40,792 bases of DNA from the NCBI GenBank assembly GCA_903848655.1, contig CAINGT010000011.1, forward strand, positions 1-40,792. Direction: 5' to 3'. The notes below the pieces were generated by a model. That model saw only the letters and a list, made by a program, of their open reading frames with translations, had not been told where the DNA came from and searched no databases. Below are positions 7,159 through 16,911 of the stretch, piece by piece; position 1 is the stretch's first letter; each line of letters opens with the position of its first letter. The stretch is from an uncultured Sphingomonadales bacterium (GTDB lineage: Bacteria > Pseudomonadota > Alphaproteobacteria > Sphingomonadales > Sphingomonadaceae). Made by a program: the position numbers and the translations under genes.

Positions 7159-8379
7159 ATGTTGTACAAAGCTTATGAAATTCAGCGCTCGTTTCTCAAT
7201 GCGGGCAGCGCGATGGCGGCGCTCGCCGCCGAATTTCTCAACAATCCCAGCGTGCCGCTGGCGGGTACCCCGGTCAGCCAGGCGATGGCCTCCGCGCTAG
7301 ACGTGTTCGCCCATGCCGCCGCCCCGCGTGGCAAGCCGGCATTCGGCATCCGCAGCGTGCAAGTCGATGGTGCGACGCGGCACGTGATCGAAAGCACCGT
7401 GGTCACGCGCCCGTTCGGCGATCTGAAGAAGTTTACGCACGACGGGCTGGTCCCTGACGCGCCGCGCCTGTTGATCGTTGCGCCGATGAGCGGGCACTAT
7501 GCGACGCTGCTGCGCGGCACGGTCGAACGTATGCTCGAACGCCATGTTGTCTATGTTACCGATTGGGCTGATGCGCGGATGGTGCCGCTGGCACACGGCC
7601 GGTTCGATCTCGATGACTATATCGACTATTTGATCGACTGGCTCGATCACATCGGCCCCGGCGCGCATGTCATGGCGGTGTGCCAGCCATCGGTCCCGGC
7701 GCTGGCGGCCACCGGGATCATGGCGCGCAACGCGCACCCCTGCCGCCCCAAAACGCTGACGATGATGGGCGGGCCTATCGACACGCGCGAAAGCCCGACC
7801 GCGGTCAACGACCATGCCGTGACCAAGCCGCACGTCTGGTTCAAACACAATGTCATTACCGAAGTGCCCGCCAATTATCCCGGCGCCGGGCGCAAAGTCT
7901 ATCCCGGGTTTGTCCAGCTTGCCTCGTTCATGTCGATGAACCTGGGCAGTCATATGATGAGCCATTATGGCATGTTCAAACACTTGGTGCAGGGCGCGGG
8001 CGAAAGCGCCGATGCGACCAAGGCGTTTTATGATGAATACCGCTCGGTCTGCGATATTACCGCCGAATTCTATTTGCAGACGGTCGATGCCGTGTTCCAG
8101 AGCCATTTGCTGCCGCGCGGCGAATTCGTCCATCGCGGCCAAGTGGTCGATCTGGGCGCGATTACCGACACCGCGATCCTGTGCATCGAAGGCGAACGCG
8201 ATGATATTTCGGGGCTTGGCCAGACCCGCGCCGCGCTCGACCTGACACCCGGATTGCCCGATGCGCTGAAAAAATACCACTTCGCCCCCGAAGTCGGCCA
8301 CTATGGCATTTTTAACGGCACCCGCTGGCGATCATCCATCGCCCCGGTGGTCGATGGCTGGATCGCCAGCCACGACTGA
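7159..8379 (+). CDS. phaZ: Intracellular polyhydroxybutyrate depolymerase
   Basis: The 406-residue product belongs to the PhaZa1-type intracellular PHB depolymerases, which mobilise stored polyhydroxybutyrate. It begins MLYKAYEIQRSFLNAGS, the usual start of this family. It has an alpha/beta-hydrolase fold with a cysteine nucleophile in 'VMAVCQPSVPALAA' (Cys175), the acid in 'EGERDDISG' (Asp348) and the histidine in 'EVGHYGIFNG' (His381). The Asp-His spacing of 33 equals that of the Cupriavidus enzyme. There is no signal peptide, in keeping with action on granules in the cytoplasm. ATG at 7159 has AGGA about ten bases upstream. It is convergent with a MaoC-type hydratase gene. No PHB synthase or phasin gene lies within the window. 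Confidence 0.93.
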   Translation: MLYKAYEIQRSFLNAGSAMAALAAEFLNNPSVPLAGTPVSQAMASALDVFAHAAAPRGKPAFGIRSVQVDGATRHVIESTVVTRPFGDLKKFTHDGLVPDAPRLLIVAPMSGHYATLLRGTVERMLERHVVYVTDWADARMVPLAHGRFDLDDYIDYLIDWLDHIGPGAHVMAVCQPSVPALAATGIMARNAHPCRPKTLTMMGGPIDTRESPTAVNDHAVTKPHVWFKHNVITEVPANYPGAGRKVYPGFVQLASFMSMNLGSHMMSHYGMFKHLVQGAGESADATKAFYDEYRSVCDITAEFYLQTVDAVFQSHLLPRGEFVHRGQVVDLGAITDTAILCIEGERDDISGLGQTRAALDLTPGLPDALKKYHFAPEVGHYGIFNGTRWRSSIAPVVDGWIASHD

Positions 8380-8395
8380 AAGTCACGCACAGGCG

Positions 8396-8428
8396 CTGTC
8401 AGGCGGCTTTTGCGACAGACGCTGACAG
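8396..8428. terminator. Hairpin between convergent phaZ and the MaoC gene
   Basis: CTGTCAG (8396-8402) pairs with CTGACAG (8422-8428). It lies in the 63-bp gap between two genes that face each other, where a two-way terminator is expected. The stem is short and no T tract follows directly, so this is tentative. Confidence 0.35.
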
Positions 8429-8442
8429 GGCGGTTCGGCGCG

Positions 8443-8904
8443 TCACACGAAAAACTGCGTGATCCATTCGGCGATCAGCGCGGGTTTGTCCTCGTGCTCG
8501 ATCTCCACGGTGATTTCCACGGTCTGCTGCCACTGGCCAGGGCGCTTTTCGTCGAGCGCCAGCAGCGTGAAATGCGCGCGGATGCGTTTGCCCGCGCGCA
8601 CCGGGGCCAGAAACCGCGTCTTGTTGCCGCCATAGTTGACCCCCATGCGGATCCCGGTGACGTGGGGCACGGTACTGCGTTCGGTCAGCAACGGGATCAG
8701 CGACAGCGTCAGGAACCCGTGCGCGATCGTGCCGCCGAACGGGGTTTGTGCGGCGGCGACCGGATCGATGTGGATGAACTGAAAATCACCGGTCGCTTGC
8801 GCGAAGTCGTCGATTCGCGTCTGAGTCACTTCGATCCATTCCGACACGCCGATAATCTCGCCGATTCGGTGTTGCAGCATTTCGGCAGTGATGGTGTCGC
8901 GCAC
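8443..8904 (-). CDS. MaoC/NodN-type hot-dog hydratase (enoyl-CoA hydratase-like)
   Basis: The 153-residue product is a single hot-dog domain. The hydratase signature is present as 'ATGDFQFIHIDPVAAAQTPFG' followed by 'GTIAHGFLTLSLIPLL'. The Asp in TGD and the His in IHxDP are the expected catalytic pair; Gln replaces the Asn of classical (R)-hydratases, as in the NodN-like branch. Members add water to trans-2-enoyl-CoA to give (R)-3-hydroxyacyl-CoA. The start is GTG at 8904, fixed by a strong GGAGGA seven bases upstream. Convergence with the PHB depolymerase gene suggests, but does not show, a link to hydroxyalkanoate metabolism. Confidence 0.85.
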   Translation of the reverse strand: MRDTITAEMLQHRIGEIIGVSEWIEVTQTRIDDFAQATGDFQFIHIDPVAAAQTPFGGTIAHGFLTLSLIPLLTERSTVPHVTGIRMGVNYGGNKTRFLAPVRAGKRIRAHFTLLALDEKRPGQWQQTVEITVEIEHEDKPALIAEWITQFFV

Positions 8905-9148
8905 AAGTATTCCTCCAGATTGGCAGGGTCTTTCACGCGCTAAAACAGTCGGGCGCCGAATAACCGTCTACAAAGGCGGGATCTGCACCTTCGATGCAGT
9001 ATGCCCGTTACGTCACGTATGATACCGACTACCGTTATGATCGTGTTTACCCGCTTGTGCTAGCCCGATGGCTTGAACGCGTGCGCCGAGGTGCCGGATC
9101 CCGATCCGGTTGGGGGCAAACGCAGGCTGTGCACACACGGATTGACTT
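8905..9148. promoter_or_regulatory. Divergent intergenic region with two TATGAT boxes
   Basis: The 244-bp gap lies between the divergent MaoC gene and the membrane-protein gene. Two copies of TATGAT occur at 9018-9023 and 9036-9041, 18 bp apart; either could be a -10 box for the plus-strand gene, giving a leader of about 100 nt or more. No matching -35 box stands out. A GGAGGA ribosome site for the minus-strand gene lies at 8911-8916. Confidence 0.25.
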
Positions 9149-10504
9149 ATGGTGAAGAAGTCCTCCCGCGCCCGACTTTCGGCCCGTCCGGTCAACGCGC
9201 TTCGCGCTTTGCCGGCGCTGGCAGCTCTGTGGTTTGCGGCGCTGTTCGGGCTGGGCAGTCTTGCGGCGGGCGACGAGGCGCTCGGCGCGCTGGTGATTCG
9301 CCTGAATCTGGCAGGTTGGATTGCACCTGCGGGAATGGTGATGCGGCCGTTGCTGGCGCTTGGCCTAGCCGGGTTGGGCGCGCTGGTCGGGCTGGTGCTT
9401 GGCCGGATGGTGTATCGCCCGGCTTTGGATGTGGTGGTTGTGCGCCCGCGCACGCCTGCGGCGCGAAATTCTTCGCGGCCCGCCGCACAGCCTTCGGCGC
9501 AGCCCGAGTCCGAACCCGCTGCCCAACTGGTGCGGCGGGTGCGCGGCCGCGATGCGCACCCCGATGCTCCGCCGCGTCGCCCGTTGGTGGTGACCGAGGA
9601 TGTGCTGCCGTGGCCAACGGCCATGGGCGTTCCGATGGTCGCGCAATCAGCCGATGCGTCGGCGATTGCAGTGCCTGCTTATGAATCGCGCGCGCTCGAT
9701 GCTGCGGACGGCGAACTGCTGGCGGCGGCTGAGCCTGCATTTGCACTGCCCCCGTTTCTGGCGGCTGCACTGTCCGCCGCGCAAGCAAAGGCCGATGCGG
9801 CGGAACTTGCGGACGAACAGCTTGCCTCTGCCAGACTTGTGGAGGAGGTCGCTCCGGCACAACCGGCTGCTCCGCCTTTGCCAAGGGTGCTGGCTGACCC
9901 GCTGACTGAGCCTGCCGGCCCCCATCTTCCGCTGGCGCAGGCCCCGCTATCCAGTCTTGGTCAGGTGCAATTGATCGAGCGGCTGGCCATGGCCATTGCC
10001 GCGCGCCAGTCCATGCCACTGCGTGCAGTCGCCAGGGCCGAACCGCTGGCACCGCCCGCCCACAGCGCTGTGCCGGTAATTGCCCCCGCCGATCCGCTGT
10101 TGCGGGCCAAACCGGCCCGGCCCGGCGTGGCGGATGACCAGCTCTTGCCGGTGGCCACGTTCGCTGCGGCGGCAGAGGTTGGCACGCCGGATGAAGCGCA
10201 CGATGAACGGGTGGACAACGACCGCTATTCCTCGCTGGCGACGATCACCATGTCCCGCCCCGATCTGGCCCCCCTGCTGTCTGCACCAGTAGCAGTGCCT
10301 GCGCCGGTGGCGCCCGATCCCGTGGCGTCCAGTCCGGTGGTGCCCTTCCGGTTGCCATCGACGCGCAAGGCCACCAGCACGGTGGCCCCGGACAATGGCC
10401 AGGCGACCGTGCAGCGTGGCATGGCGCGCTATCACGCCACCGACAGCGATCGCGCGTTGAGCGAGGCGCTGGCGACGCTGCGGCAGATGAACGCGCAGCG
10501 CTGA
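9149..10504 (+). CDS. Unrecognised membrane-anchored Ala/Pro-rich protein upstream of gltBD
   Basis: I do not recognise this 451-residue protein. It has a basic N terminus (MVKKSSRARLSARP), a hydrophobic segment at about residues 21-40 and a second at about 66-86 ('LLALGLAGLGALVGLVLGRM'). A long low-complexity region rich in Ala, Pro, Val and Leu follows to the end, with no predicted catalytic motif. The last 25 residues ('DRALSEALATLRQMNAQR') look like an amphipathic helix and are the part most likely to be conserved. The coding case rests on the long frame, codon use like its neighbours and the absence of any competing gene. It lies 196 bp before gltB on the same strand; a shared role with glutamate synthase is not shown. 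The ATG at 9149 has no clear Shine-Dalgarno sequence. Confidence 0.65.
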   Translation: MVKKSSRARLSARPVNALRALPALAALWFAALFGLGSLAAGDEALGALVIRLNLAGWIAPAGMVMRPLLALGLAGLGALVGLVLGRMVYRPALDVVVVRPRTPAARNSSRPAAQPSAQPESEPAAQLVRRVRGRDAHPDAPPRRPLVVTEDVLPWPTAMGVPMVAQSADASAIAVPAYESRALDAADGELLAAAEPAFALPPFLAAALSAAQAKADAAELADEQLASARLVEEVAPAQPAAPPLPRVLADPLTEPAGPHLPLAQAPLSSLGQVQLIERLAMAIAARQSMPLRAVARAEPLAPPAHSAVPVIAPADPLLRAKPARPGVADDQLLPVATFAAAAEVGTPDEAHDERVDNDRYSSLATITMSRPDLAPLLSAPVAVPAPVAPDPVASSPVVPFRLPSTRKATSTVAPDNGQATVQRGMARYHATDSDRALSEALATLRQMNAQR

Positions 10505-10700
10505 TCGCCCGGGCGGACCGGCACCGCCGACTTTCGATCCAGCACCTAACCCGCTGGCACATGTGCAAAAGGGCGGGTCCGCCGCAGTTGCAAAATCACC
10601 GTCATGGCGTCATGGGGGAAAATCCGTGCACCTTGCAAACCTTCGCGGGCGAAGCGATTCGCGCGGACAGTCGATCTCTGATTGCAGGAATTGAGCAAAG

Positions 10701-13700
10701 ATGGGTTTTCCGCCGGTTCAGGGCCTTTATGATCCGCGTAACGAGCACGACGCCTGCGGTGTGGGCTTCATTGCCCATATCAAAGGCGTGAAAAGCCACG
10801 CGATTGTCAAACAGGCGCTGGAAATCCTGCACAATCTTGACCATCGCGGCGCGGTGGGGGCCGATCCGTTGCTGGGCGATGGCGCGGGCATTCTGATCCA
10901 GTTGCCCGATACGCTGTTCCGCAAATGGGCCGCGAGCGAAGGCAAAGTGCTGCCCGCGCCCGGCGACTATGCCGTGGCAATGTGCTTTTTGCCGCAAGAC
11001 GAACCGAGCCGCAGCTTCATCACCGGGTTTTTCGAAAAGTTCATCGCCAAAGAAGGGCAGCATCTGATCGGCTGGCGCGATGTGCCGACCACCAGCGCCG
11101 GGCTGGGCGCGGCGGTGATCGCCGAAATGCCGGTGGTGCGCCAGTGCTTCATCGCGCGCGGCGAAGGCACGCCCGATCAGGACGCGTTCGAACGCAAGCT
11201 GCTGGCGATCCGCAAGCAGACGCAAAATCCGCTCGAAGTATTGGCCGAACGCCACGGGCTACCCGGCATCAGCCAGTTGTACATGCCAAGCTGTTCGACG
11301 CGCACGATTGTCTACAAAGGGCTGTTGCTCGCCACGCAAGTCGGCAGCTTTTACGACGATTTGCGCGACCCCGATTGCGTTTCGGCGCTCGGGCTGGTGC
11401 ACCAGCGGTTTTCGACCAATACGTTTCCCAGTTGGAAACTCGCGCATCCCTATCGCTTTGTCGCGCACAACGGCGAAATCAATACTGTGCGCGGCAATGT
11501 CAACTGGATGAACGCGCGCCGCCGCACGATGGAATCCGAACTGCTCGGGGCCGATCTCGACAAGATGTGGCCGCTGATCCCGCATGGCCAGTCGGATACT
11601 GCCAGCCTTGACAACGCGCTCGAACTGCTCGTGGCGGGCGGATATAGCCTTGCCCACGCGGTGATGATGCTGATCCCCGAAGCGTGGGCAGGCAATCCGC
11701 TGATGGATGCCAAGCGCCGCGCGTTTTACGAATATCACGCCGCGCTGATGGAACCGTGGGATGGCCCGGCGGCGGTGGCCTTCACCGATGGCCGCCAGAT
11801 CGGCGCGACGCTCGACCGCAACGGGCTGCGCCCGGCGCGGTTTTCGATCACGCGCGATGATCTGATCTGCATGGCTTCGGAAAGCGGCGTGCTGCCGTTC
11901 CGCGAAGAGGACATCGTGCGCAAGTGGCGCTTGCAGCCCGGCCGCATGTTGCTGATCGACCTTGAAAAAGGCCGGATCATCGAGGACGAGGAAATCAAGG
12001 CCGAACTCGCCAGCGCCGAACCCTATGAAGATTGGCTGGCAAGCGCGCAGTACAAGCTCAAGGAACTCGACCTCGTCGAACCCGAATTGTCGGCGCTGCC
12101 CGCAGTGACCGCCTCGCTGCTCGACCGGCAGCAGGCGTTCGGCTATACGCAGGAAGACATTTCCCGGTTCCTGGAACCGATGGCGCTGTTTGGCGATGAT
12201 CCCATCGGCTCGATGGGCACCGACACGCCGATTGCGGTGCTGTCGCGCCGATCACGGCTGCTCTACGACTATTTCAAGCAGAACTTTGCGCAAGTCACCA
12301 ACCCGCCAATCGATCCGATCCGCGAAGAACTGGTGATGAGCCTGGTGTCGATGATTGGCCCGCGCCCGAACTTGCTCGGGCACGACGCAGGCGCGCACAA
12401 GCGGCTCGAAGTCGATCAGCCGATCCTGACCAATCTCGACATTGCCAAGATCCGCTCGGTCGAAGCCGCGCTCGATGGCGCATTCCGCACCGCGACGATT
12501 GACATGACGTGGGATGCCGCCAGCGGGGCCGAGGGGCTGGGTCAGGCGGTCAAGGAAATGTGCTGGGCCGCGACCGAAGCGGTCTTGGCGGACAAGAACA
12601 TCCTGATCCTGTCCGACCGTGCGCAAAGCGCCGAACGGGTGCCGATGCCCGCGCTCTTGGCAACCGCAGCGGTGCATCATCACCTTGTGCGGCAGGGGCT
12701 GCGGATGCAGACCGGGCTGGTGGTCGAAACTGGCGAAGCGCGCGAAGTGCACCATTTCTGCGCGCTGGCGGGCTATGGCGCCGAAGCGATCAATCCTTAT
12801 CTGGCGTTTGAAACAATCGAGGCGATCCGGATCAAGGACGATCTGCCGCTGACCGCGTATGACGTGCAGAAGAACTACATCAAGGCCATCGGCAAAGGCA
12901 TTCTGAAGGTCATGTCCAAGATGGGCATTTCGACCTATCAGTCCTATTGCGGGGCGCAGATTTTCGACGCGGTCGGGCTGTCATCGGCATTTGTCGATGC
13001 CTATTTCACCGGCACGGCCACGATGATCGAAGGCGTCGGCTTGCGCGAAATTGCCGAAGAAACCGTGCGCCGCCATGCTGCGGCTTATGGCGACAATCCG
13101 ATCTATGCGCGGATGCTCGATGTCGGCGGGATGTACCAGTTGCGGCTGCGTGGTGAAGACCATGCGTGGACGGCGAGCAATATCGCCAGCCTGCAACACG
13201 CGGTGCGCGGCAATCTGCCCGACCAGTACCGCGACTTTGCCGCCAGCATCAATGACCAGTCCGAACGGATGCTGACGATTCGCGGGCTGCTGGCGCTCAA
13301 GCCCGCCGCCATCCCGGTACCGCTCGACGAAGTCGAACCGGCCAGCGCCATCGTGCGCCGCTTTGCCACCGGCGCGATGAGCTTTGGTTCGATCAGCCGC
13401 GAGGCGCATACCACGCTCGCCATCGCGATGAACCGCATTGGCGGCAAATCGAACACGGGCGAAGGCGGCGAAGAACCAGATCGGTTCGTGCCGCTCGGCA
13501 ACGGCGATTCGATGCGGTCGGCGATCAAACAGGTCGCCTCGGGCCGGTTTGGCGTAACCACCGAATATCTCGTCAATGCCGATGATATCCAGATCAAGAT
13601 GGCGCAAGGTGCCAAGCCCGGCGAAGGCGGGCAATTGCCGGGTGACAAAGTCGATGCGGTGATCGGCAAGACGCGCCATTCGACCCCCGGCGTGGGCCTT

Positions 13701-15341
13701 ATCAGCCCGCCGCCGCACCATGATATCTATTCGATCGAAGACCTTGCGCAATTGATTCACGATCTCAAGAACGTGAACAGCACCGGGCGGATTTCGGTCA
13801 AGCTGGTGTCGGAAGTCGGCGTCGGCACGGTGGCCGCCGGGGTGTCCAAGGCGCGCGCCGACCATGTCACGATTTCGGGTTATGAAGGCGGCACGGGCGC
13901 TTCGCCGCTGACGAGCCTGACTCATGCCGGATCGCCATGGGAAATCGGGCTGGCCGAAACGCAACAGACGCTGCTGCTCAACAATCTGCGCAGCCGGATT
14001 GCGGTGCAGGCCGATGGCGGCTTGCGCACCGGGCGTGATGTGGCAGTGGCCGCGCTGCTTGGCGCGGACGAATTCGGCTTTGCCACCGCGCCGCTGATCG
14101 CCAGCGGCTGCATCATGATGCGCAAATGCCACCTCAATACGTGCCCCGTCGGTGTGGCGACGCAAGACCCGGTGCTGCGCGCGCGCTTTACCGGCAAGCC
14201 CGAACATGTCATCAACTACTTCTTCTTCGTGGCTGAAGAGCTGCGCGAGATCATGGCGGCGATGGGCTTTCGCACCGTCGCCGAAATGGTCGGGCGGGTT
14301 GACCGGCTGGAAACCGGCGCGGCGATCCACCACTGGAAGGCGCAAGGCATCGATCTGTCGCGGCTGCTCCACCGGGTCGAACCGGTTCCGGGCACGACGC
14401 TGGGATGGAGCGAGCGGCAGGACCACGGGCTTGCCGCTGCGCTTGACAACGATCTGATCGCCGCGTCGCAATCCGCGCTCGATACCGGCGCGCCAGTGCG
14501 GATCGACCGCGATGTCATCAATGTCAACCGCACGGTCGGCGCGATGCTTTCGGGCGAAGTGGCGCGGCGCTATGGCCATGGCGGGCTGCCCGACAACACC
14601 ATCCATATCGCGCTGCGCGGGGTGGCGGGGCAGTCGTTCGGCGCATTCCTTGCGCATGGCATCACGCTCGATCTGGTGGGCGATGCCAACGACTATGTCG
14701 GCAAAGGCCTGTCGGGCGGGCGTGTGATCGTGCGCCAGCCCGACCATGTCGGGCGCGACGCGAGCGAGAACATTATCGTCGGCAATACCGTGCTCTATGG
14801 GGCCATCGCGGGTGAGGCGTGGTTCAACGGGGTGGCGGGCGAACGCTTTGCGGTGCGCAATTCGGGGGCCATCGCGGTGGTCGAAGGCACTGGCGATCAT
14901 GCCTGCGAATACATGACCGGCGGGGTGGTGGTCGTGCTGGGCCGCACCGGGCGCAATTTTGCCGCCGGGATGTCGGGCGGGGTGGCCTATGTCTATGATC
15001 CCGATGGCGGGTTTGCGCGGCTGGTGAATGGCGCGATGGTCGATCTGGCACCCGTGACCGGCGGCGATGCGGCCCCGGCGGGTTCGCCCGCGCCGCAGCA
15101 GCGCGCCGCCTCGGTCAGCGACAACGGCATGGGCGATATGTTGTACCACCATGCCGACCGCTTGCGCATCCTGATCGAGCGCCACTTGCTCCACACCGGC
15201 AGCAAACGCGCGCGCGCGATCCTCGACAACTGGGCGCAGGAATTGCCCCGGTTCGTGACCGTAATGCCGCGCGATTATGCCCGTGCCTTGCGCCAGCTTG
15301 CCGCCGCGCACGATACCGCCGCGCTCGACGCCGCCGAATAA
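10701..15341 (+). CDS. gltB: Glutamate synthase (NADPH) large chain
   Basis: The 1546-residue product is the alpha subunit of bacterial glutamate synthase, which with GltD makes two glutamates from glutamine and 2-oxoglutarate. The order is: an 18-residue propeptide, then Cys19 as the expected N-terminal nucleophile of the class II glutaminase domain ([11 protein letters not shown]); a central domain; the FMN-binding synthase domain ('[10 protein letters not shown]', '[15 protein letters not shown]', '[18 protein letters not shown]'); and the C-terminal GXGXG beta-helix domain from about residue 1270. The 3Fe-4S ligands are Cys1137, Cys1143 and Cys1148. Length is normal for the family. AGGAA lies ten bases before the ATG. 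gltD follows 13 bp later. No obvious operator was found upstream. Confidence 0.98.
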   Translation: MGFPPVQGLYDPRNEHDACGVGFIAHIKGVKSHAIVKQALEILHNLDHRGAVGADPLLGDGAGILIQLPDTLFRKWAASEGKVLPAPGDYAVAMCFLPQDEPSRSFITGFFEKFIAKEGQHLIGWRDVPTTSAGLGAAVIAEMPVVRQCFIARGEGTPDQDAFERKLLAIRKQTQNPLEVLAERHGLPGISQLYMPSCSTRTIVYKGLLLATQVGSFYDDLRDPDCVSALGLVHQRFSTNTFPSWKLAHPYRFVAHNGEINTVRGNVNWMNARRRTMESELLGADLDKMWPLIPHGQSDTASLDNALELLVAGGYSLAHAVMMLIPEAWAGNPLMDAKRRAFYEYHAALMEPWDGPAAVAFTDGRQIGATLDRNGLRPARFSITRDDLICMASESGVLPFREEDIVRKWRLQPGRMLLIDLEKGRIIEDEEIKAELASAEPYEDWLASAQYKLKELDLVEPELSALPAVTASLLDRQQAFGYTQEDISRFLEPMALFGDDPIGSMGTDTPIAVLSRRSRLLYDYFKQNFAQVTNPPIDPIREELVMSLVSMIGPRPNLLGHDAGAHKRLEVDQPILTNLDIAKIRSVEAALDGAFRTATIDMTWDAASGAEGLGQAVKEMCWAATEAVLADKNILILSDRAQSAERVPMPALLATAAVHHHLVRQGLRMQTGLVVETGEAREVHHFCALAGYGAEAINPYLAFETIEAIRIKDDLPLTAYDVQKNYIKAIGKGILKVMSKMGISTYQSYCGAQIFDAVGLSSAFVDAYFTGTATMIEGVGLREIAEETVRRHAAAYGDNPIYARMLDVGGMYQLRLRGEDHAWTASNIASLQHAVRGNLPDQYRDFAASINDQSERMLTIRGLLALKPAAIPVPLDEVEPASAIVRRFATGAMSFGSISREAHTTLAIAMNRIGGKSNTGEGGEEPDRFVPLGNGDSMRSAIKQVASGRFGVTTEYLVNADDIQIKMAQGAKPGEGGQLPGDKVDAVIGKTRHSTPGVGLISPPPHHDIYSIEDLAQLIHDLKNVNSTGRISVKLVSEVGVGTVAAGVSKARADHVTISGYEGGTGASPLTSLTHAGSPWEIGLAETQQTLLLNNLRSRIAVQADGGLRTGRDVAVAALLGADEFGFATAPLIASGCIMMRKCHLNTCPVGVATQDPVLRARFTGKPEHVINYFFFVAEELREIMAAMGFRTVAEMVGRVDRLETGAAIHHWKAQGIDLSRLLHRVEPVPGTTLGWSERQDHGLAAALDNDLIAASQSALDTGAPVRIDRDVINVNRTVGAMLSGEVARRYGHGGLPDNTIHIALRGVAGQSFGAFLAHGITLDLVGDANDYVGKGLSGGRVIVRQPDHVGRDASENIIVGNTVLYGAIAGEAWFNGVAGERFAVRNSGAIAVVEGTGDHACEYMTGGVVVVLGRTGRNFAAGMSGGVAYVYDPDGGFARLVNGAMVDLAPVTGGDAAPAGSPAPQQRAASVSDNGMGDMLYHHADRLRILIERHLLHTGSKRARAILDNWAQELPRFVTVMPRDYARALRQLAAAHDTAALDAAE

Positions 15342-15354
15342 GGACTGACAGACG

Positions 15355-16788
15355 ATGGGCAAGCCGACCGGTTTTCTCGAAATCGACCGCCGCGACCGGG
15401 GCTATGACGCGCCAGCCGAACGGTTGAAGCATTACCGCGAATTCATCGTGCCGCATGATGAAGCGACGCTGCAAGGTCAGGCCGCGCGCTGCATGAATTG
15501 CGGGATTCCCTATTGCCACAACGGTTGTCCGGTGAACAACCAGATCCCCGACTGGAACCATCTGGTCTATGAGGCGGACTGGCGCGAAGCGGTCGATAAC
15601 TTGCATTCGACCAACAATTTTCCCGAATTCACCGGGCGCATCTGCCCCGCGCCGTGCGAGGCGGCGTGCACGCTCAATATCGTCGATCAGCCGGTCACGA
15701 TCAAATCGATCGAATGCGCGATTGTCGACAAAGGCTGGCGCGAAGGCTGGATCGAACCGCAAGTTCCCGCGCGCAAGACGGGCAAATCGGTGGCAGTGGT
15801 CGGCTCTGGCCCCGCCGGGCTTGCCGCCGCGCAACAATTGGCGCGCGCGGGCCATTCGGTCACGGTGTTTGAAAAGTCTGACCGGATCGGCGGATTGCTG
15901 CGCTATGGCATTCCCGATTTCAAGATGGAAAAGCATCTTATCAGCCGCCGTGCGGTGCAGATGATGGCCGAAGGGGTGGAATTCCGCACGTCGGTCGAAG
16001 TCGGGGTGACGGTGTCGATTGCCTCGCTCAAGGAAAACTTTGACGCCATCGTGCTCGCGGGTGGCGCGGAAGACCCGCGCCCGCTGTTGATCCCCGGATT
16101 TGAACTGCCCGGGGTGCGCTTTGCGATGGAATTCCTCACCCAGCAGAACAAGCGCAACGCGGGCGATGATGAAATCCGCGCAGCGCCGCGCGGATCGCTG
16201 ACCGCGACCGGCAAACATGTCGTGGTGATCGGCGGCGGCGATACCGGGTCGGACTGCGTCGGCACCTCGAACCGCCAGGGCGCGCTGTCGGTCACCCAGT
16301 TGGAAATCATGCCGCGCCCGCCCGAAGCCGAAGACAAAGCGCTGACTTGGCCCGACTGGCCGTTAAAGCTGCGCACGTCGTCGAGCCATGAAGAAGGCGT
16401 GGCGCGCGAATTCGCGGTGCTGACCAAGCGCGTGGTGGGTGAAAACGATGTCACCGGGCTGGAATGCGCGCGCGTCGAATGGGTCGGCGGCAAAATGCAG
16501 GAAGTGCCGGGCAGCGAATTTACGCTGCGCGCCGATCTGATCCTGCTCGCGATGGGCTTTGTCGGCCCGCGCAAGCAGGGGCTGATCGAACAGGCCGGGG
16601 TCGAACTCGATCCGCGCGGCAATGTGCGCGCCGACACGCGCGGCTATGCCACCAGCGTGCCGCAGATCTTTGCCTGTGGCGACATGCGCCGGGGGCAAAG
16701 TCTGGTGGTCTGGGCCATCCGCGAAGGCCGCCAGTGCGCGCGCGCGGTCGATGAAGCGCTGATGGGCGTGAGCGAACTGCCGCGTTAA
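15355..16788 (+). CDS. gltD: Glutamate synthase (NADPH) small chain
   Basis: The 477-residue beta subunit oxidises NADPH and passes electrons to GltB. N-terminal cysteines for the iron-sulfur clusters are Cys46, Cys49, Cys54, Cys58 and a second group Cys97, Cys101, Cys105. The FAD dinucleotide fold is at '[21 protein letters not shown]' (about residue 145) and the NADPH fold at '[16 protein letters not shown]' (about residue 288). The C-terminal '[21 protein letters not shown]' is the usual FAD-contacting motif. ATG at 15355 follows AAGGA and lies 13 bp after the gltB stop, so the two are one operon. Confidence 0.98.
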   Translation: MGKPTGFLEIDRRDRGYDAPAERLKHYREFIVPHDEATLQGQAARCMNCGIPYCHNGCPVNNQIPDWNHLVYEADWREAVDNLHSTNNFPEFTGRICPAPCEAACTLNIVDQPVTIKSIECAIVDKGWREGWIEPQVPARKTGKSVAVVGSGPAGLAAAQQLARAGHSVTVFEKSDRIGGLLRYGIPDFKMEKHLISRRAVQMMAEGVEFRTSVEVGVTVSIASLKENFDAIVLAGGAEDPRPLLIPGFELPGVRFAMEFLTQQNKRNAGDDEIRAAPRGSLTATGKHVVVIGGGDTGSDCVGTSNRQGALSVTQLEIMPRPPEAEDKALTWPDWPLKLRTSSSHEEGVAREFAVLTKRVVGENDVTGLECARVEWVGGKMQEVPGSEFTLRADLILLAMGFVGPRKQGLIEQAGVELDPRGNVRADTRGYATSVPQIFACGDMRRGQSLVVWAIREGRQCARAVDEALMGVSELPR

Positions 16789-16879
16789 AGCGCGCTGTGC
16801 GCAATGCCAGCATGTTCAGTCCGGCTGGTGAGTCCGGGCTGCCATCAATGTGTCATATCTCCACCCTAACCGCTTGATC

Positions 16880-16896
16880 GGGGAGTAACCGCCGTT
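16880..16896 (+). promoter_or_regulatory. Shine-Dalgarno site facing a non-canonical GTT codon (expected Nudix start)
   Basis: GGGGAG at 16880-16885 is eight bases before GTT at 16894. In frame from GTT the sequence reads V-R-Q-I-A-A-L-P-Y-R, which matches the common first strand of Nudix proteins starting M-R-Q-I-A-A-L-P. The frame is closed by TAA at 16867, and no ATG, GTG or TTG occurs before TTG 16912. This suggests the original start was GTG or ATG at 16894 and has changed, or that initiation is unusual. Confidence 0.5.
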
Positions 16897-16911
16897 CGCC
16901 AGATTGCCGCC

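Noticed and set aside
10556..10575. TGGCAC followed by GC-rich bases upstream of gltB, resembling a sigma-54 promoter
   Set aside because: The invariant GC of the -12 element is not at the needed 10-bp distance from the -24 GG; the bases there are AA.
12981..15362. 793-codon open frame on the minus strand opposite gltB
   Set aside because: It is fully covered by the certain gltB gene; composition is Arg/His/Gln-rich as expected for an antisense shadow in GC-rich DNA, with no domain or ribosome site.
16845..16870. TGTCAT-containing stretch upstream of the Nudix-DUF47-pit genes as a Pho box
   Set aside because: Only one half-site resembles the PhoB consensus; the second repeat at 11-bp spacing is absent.
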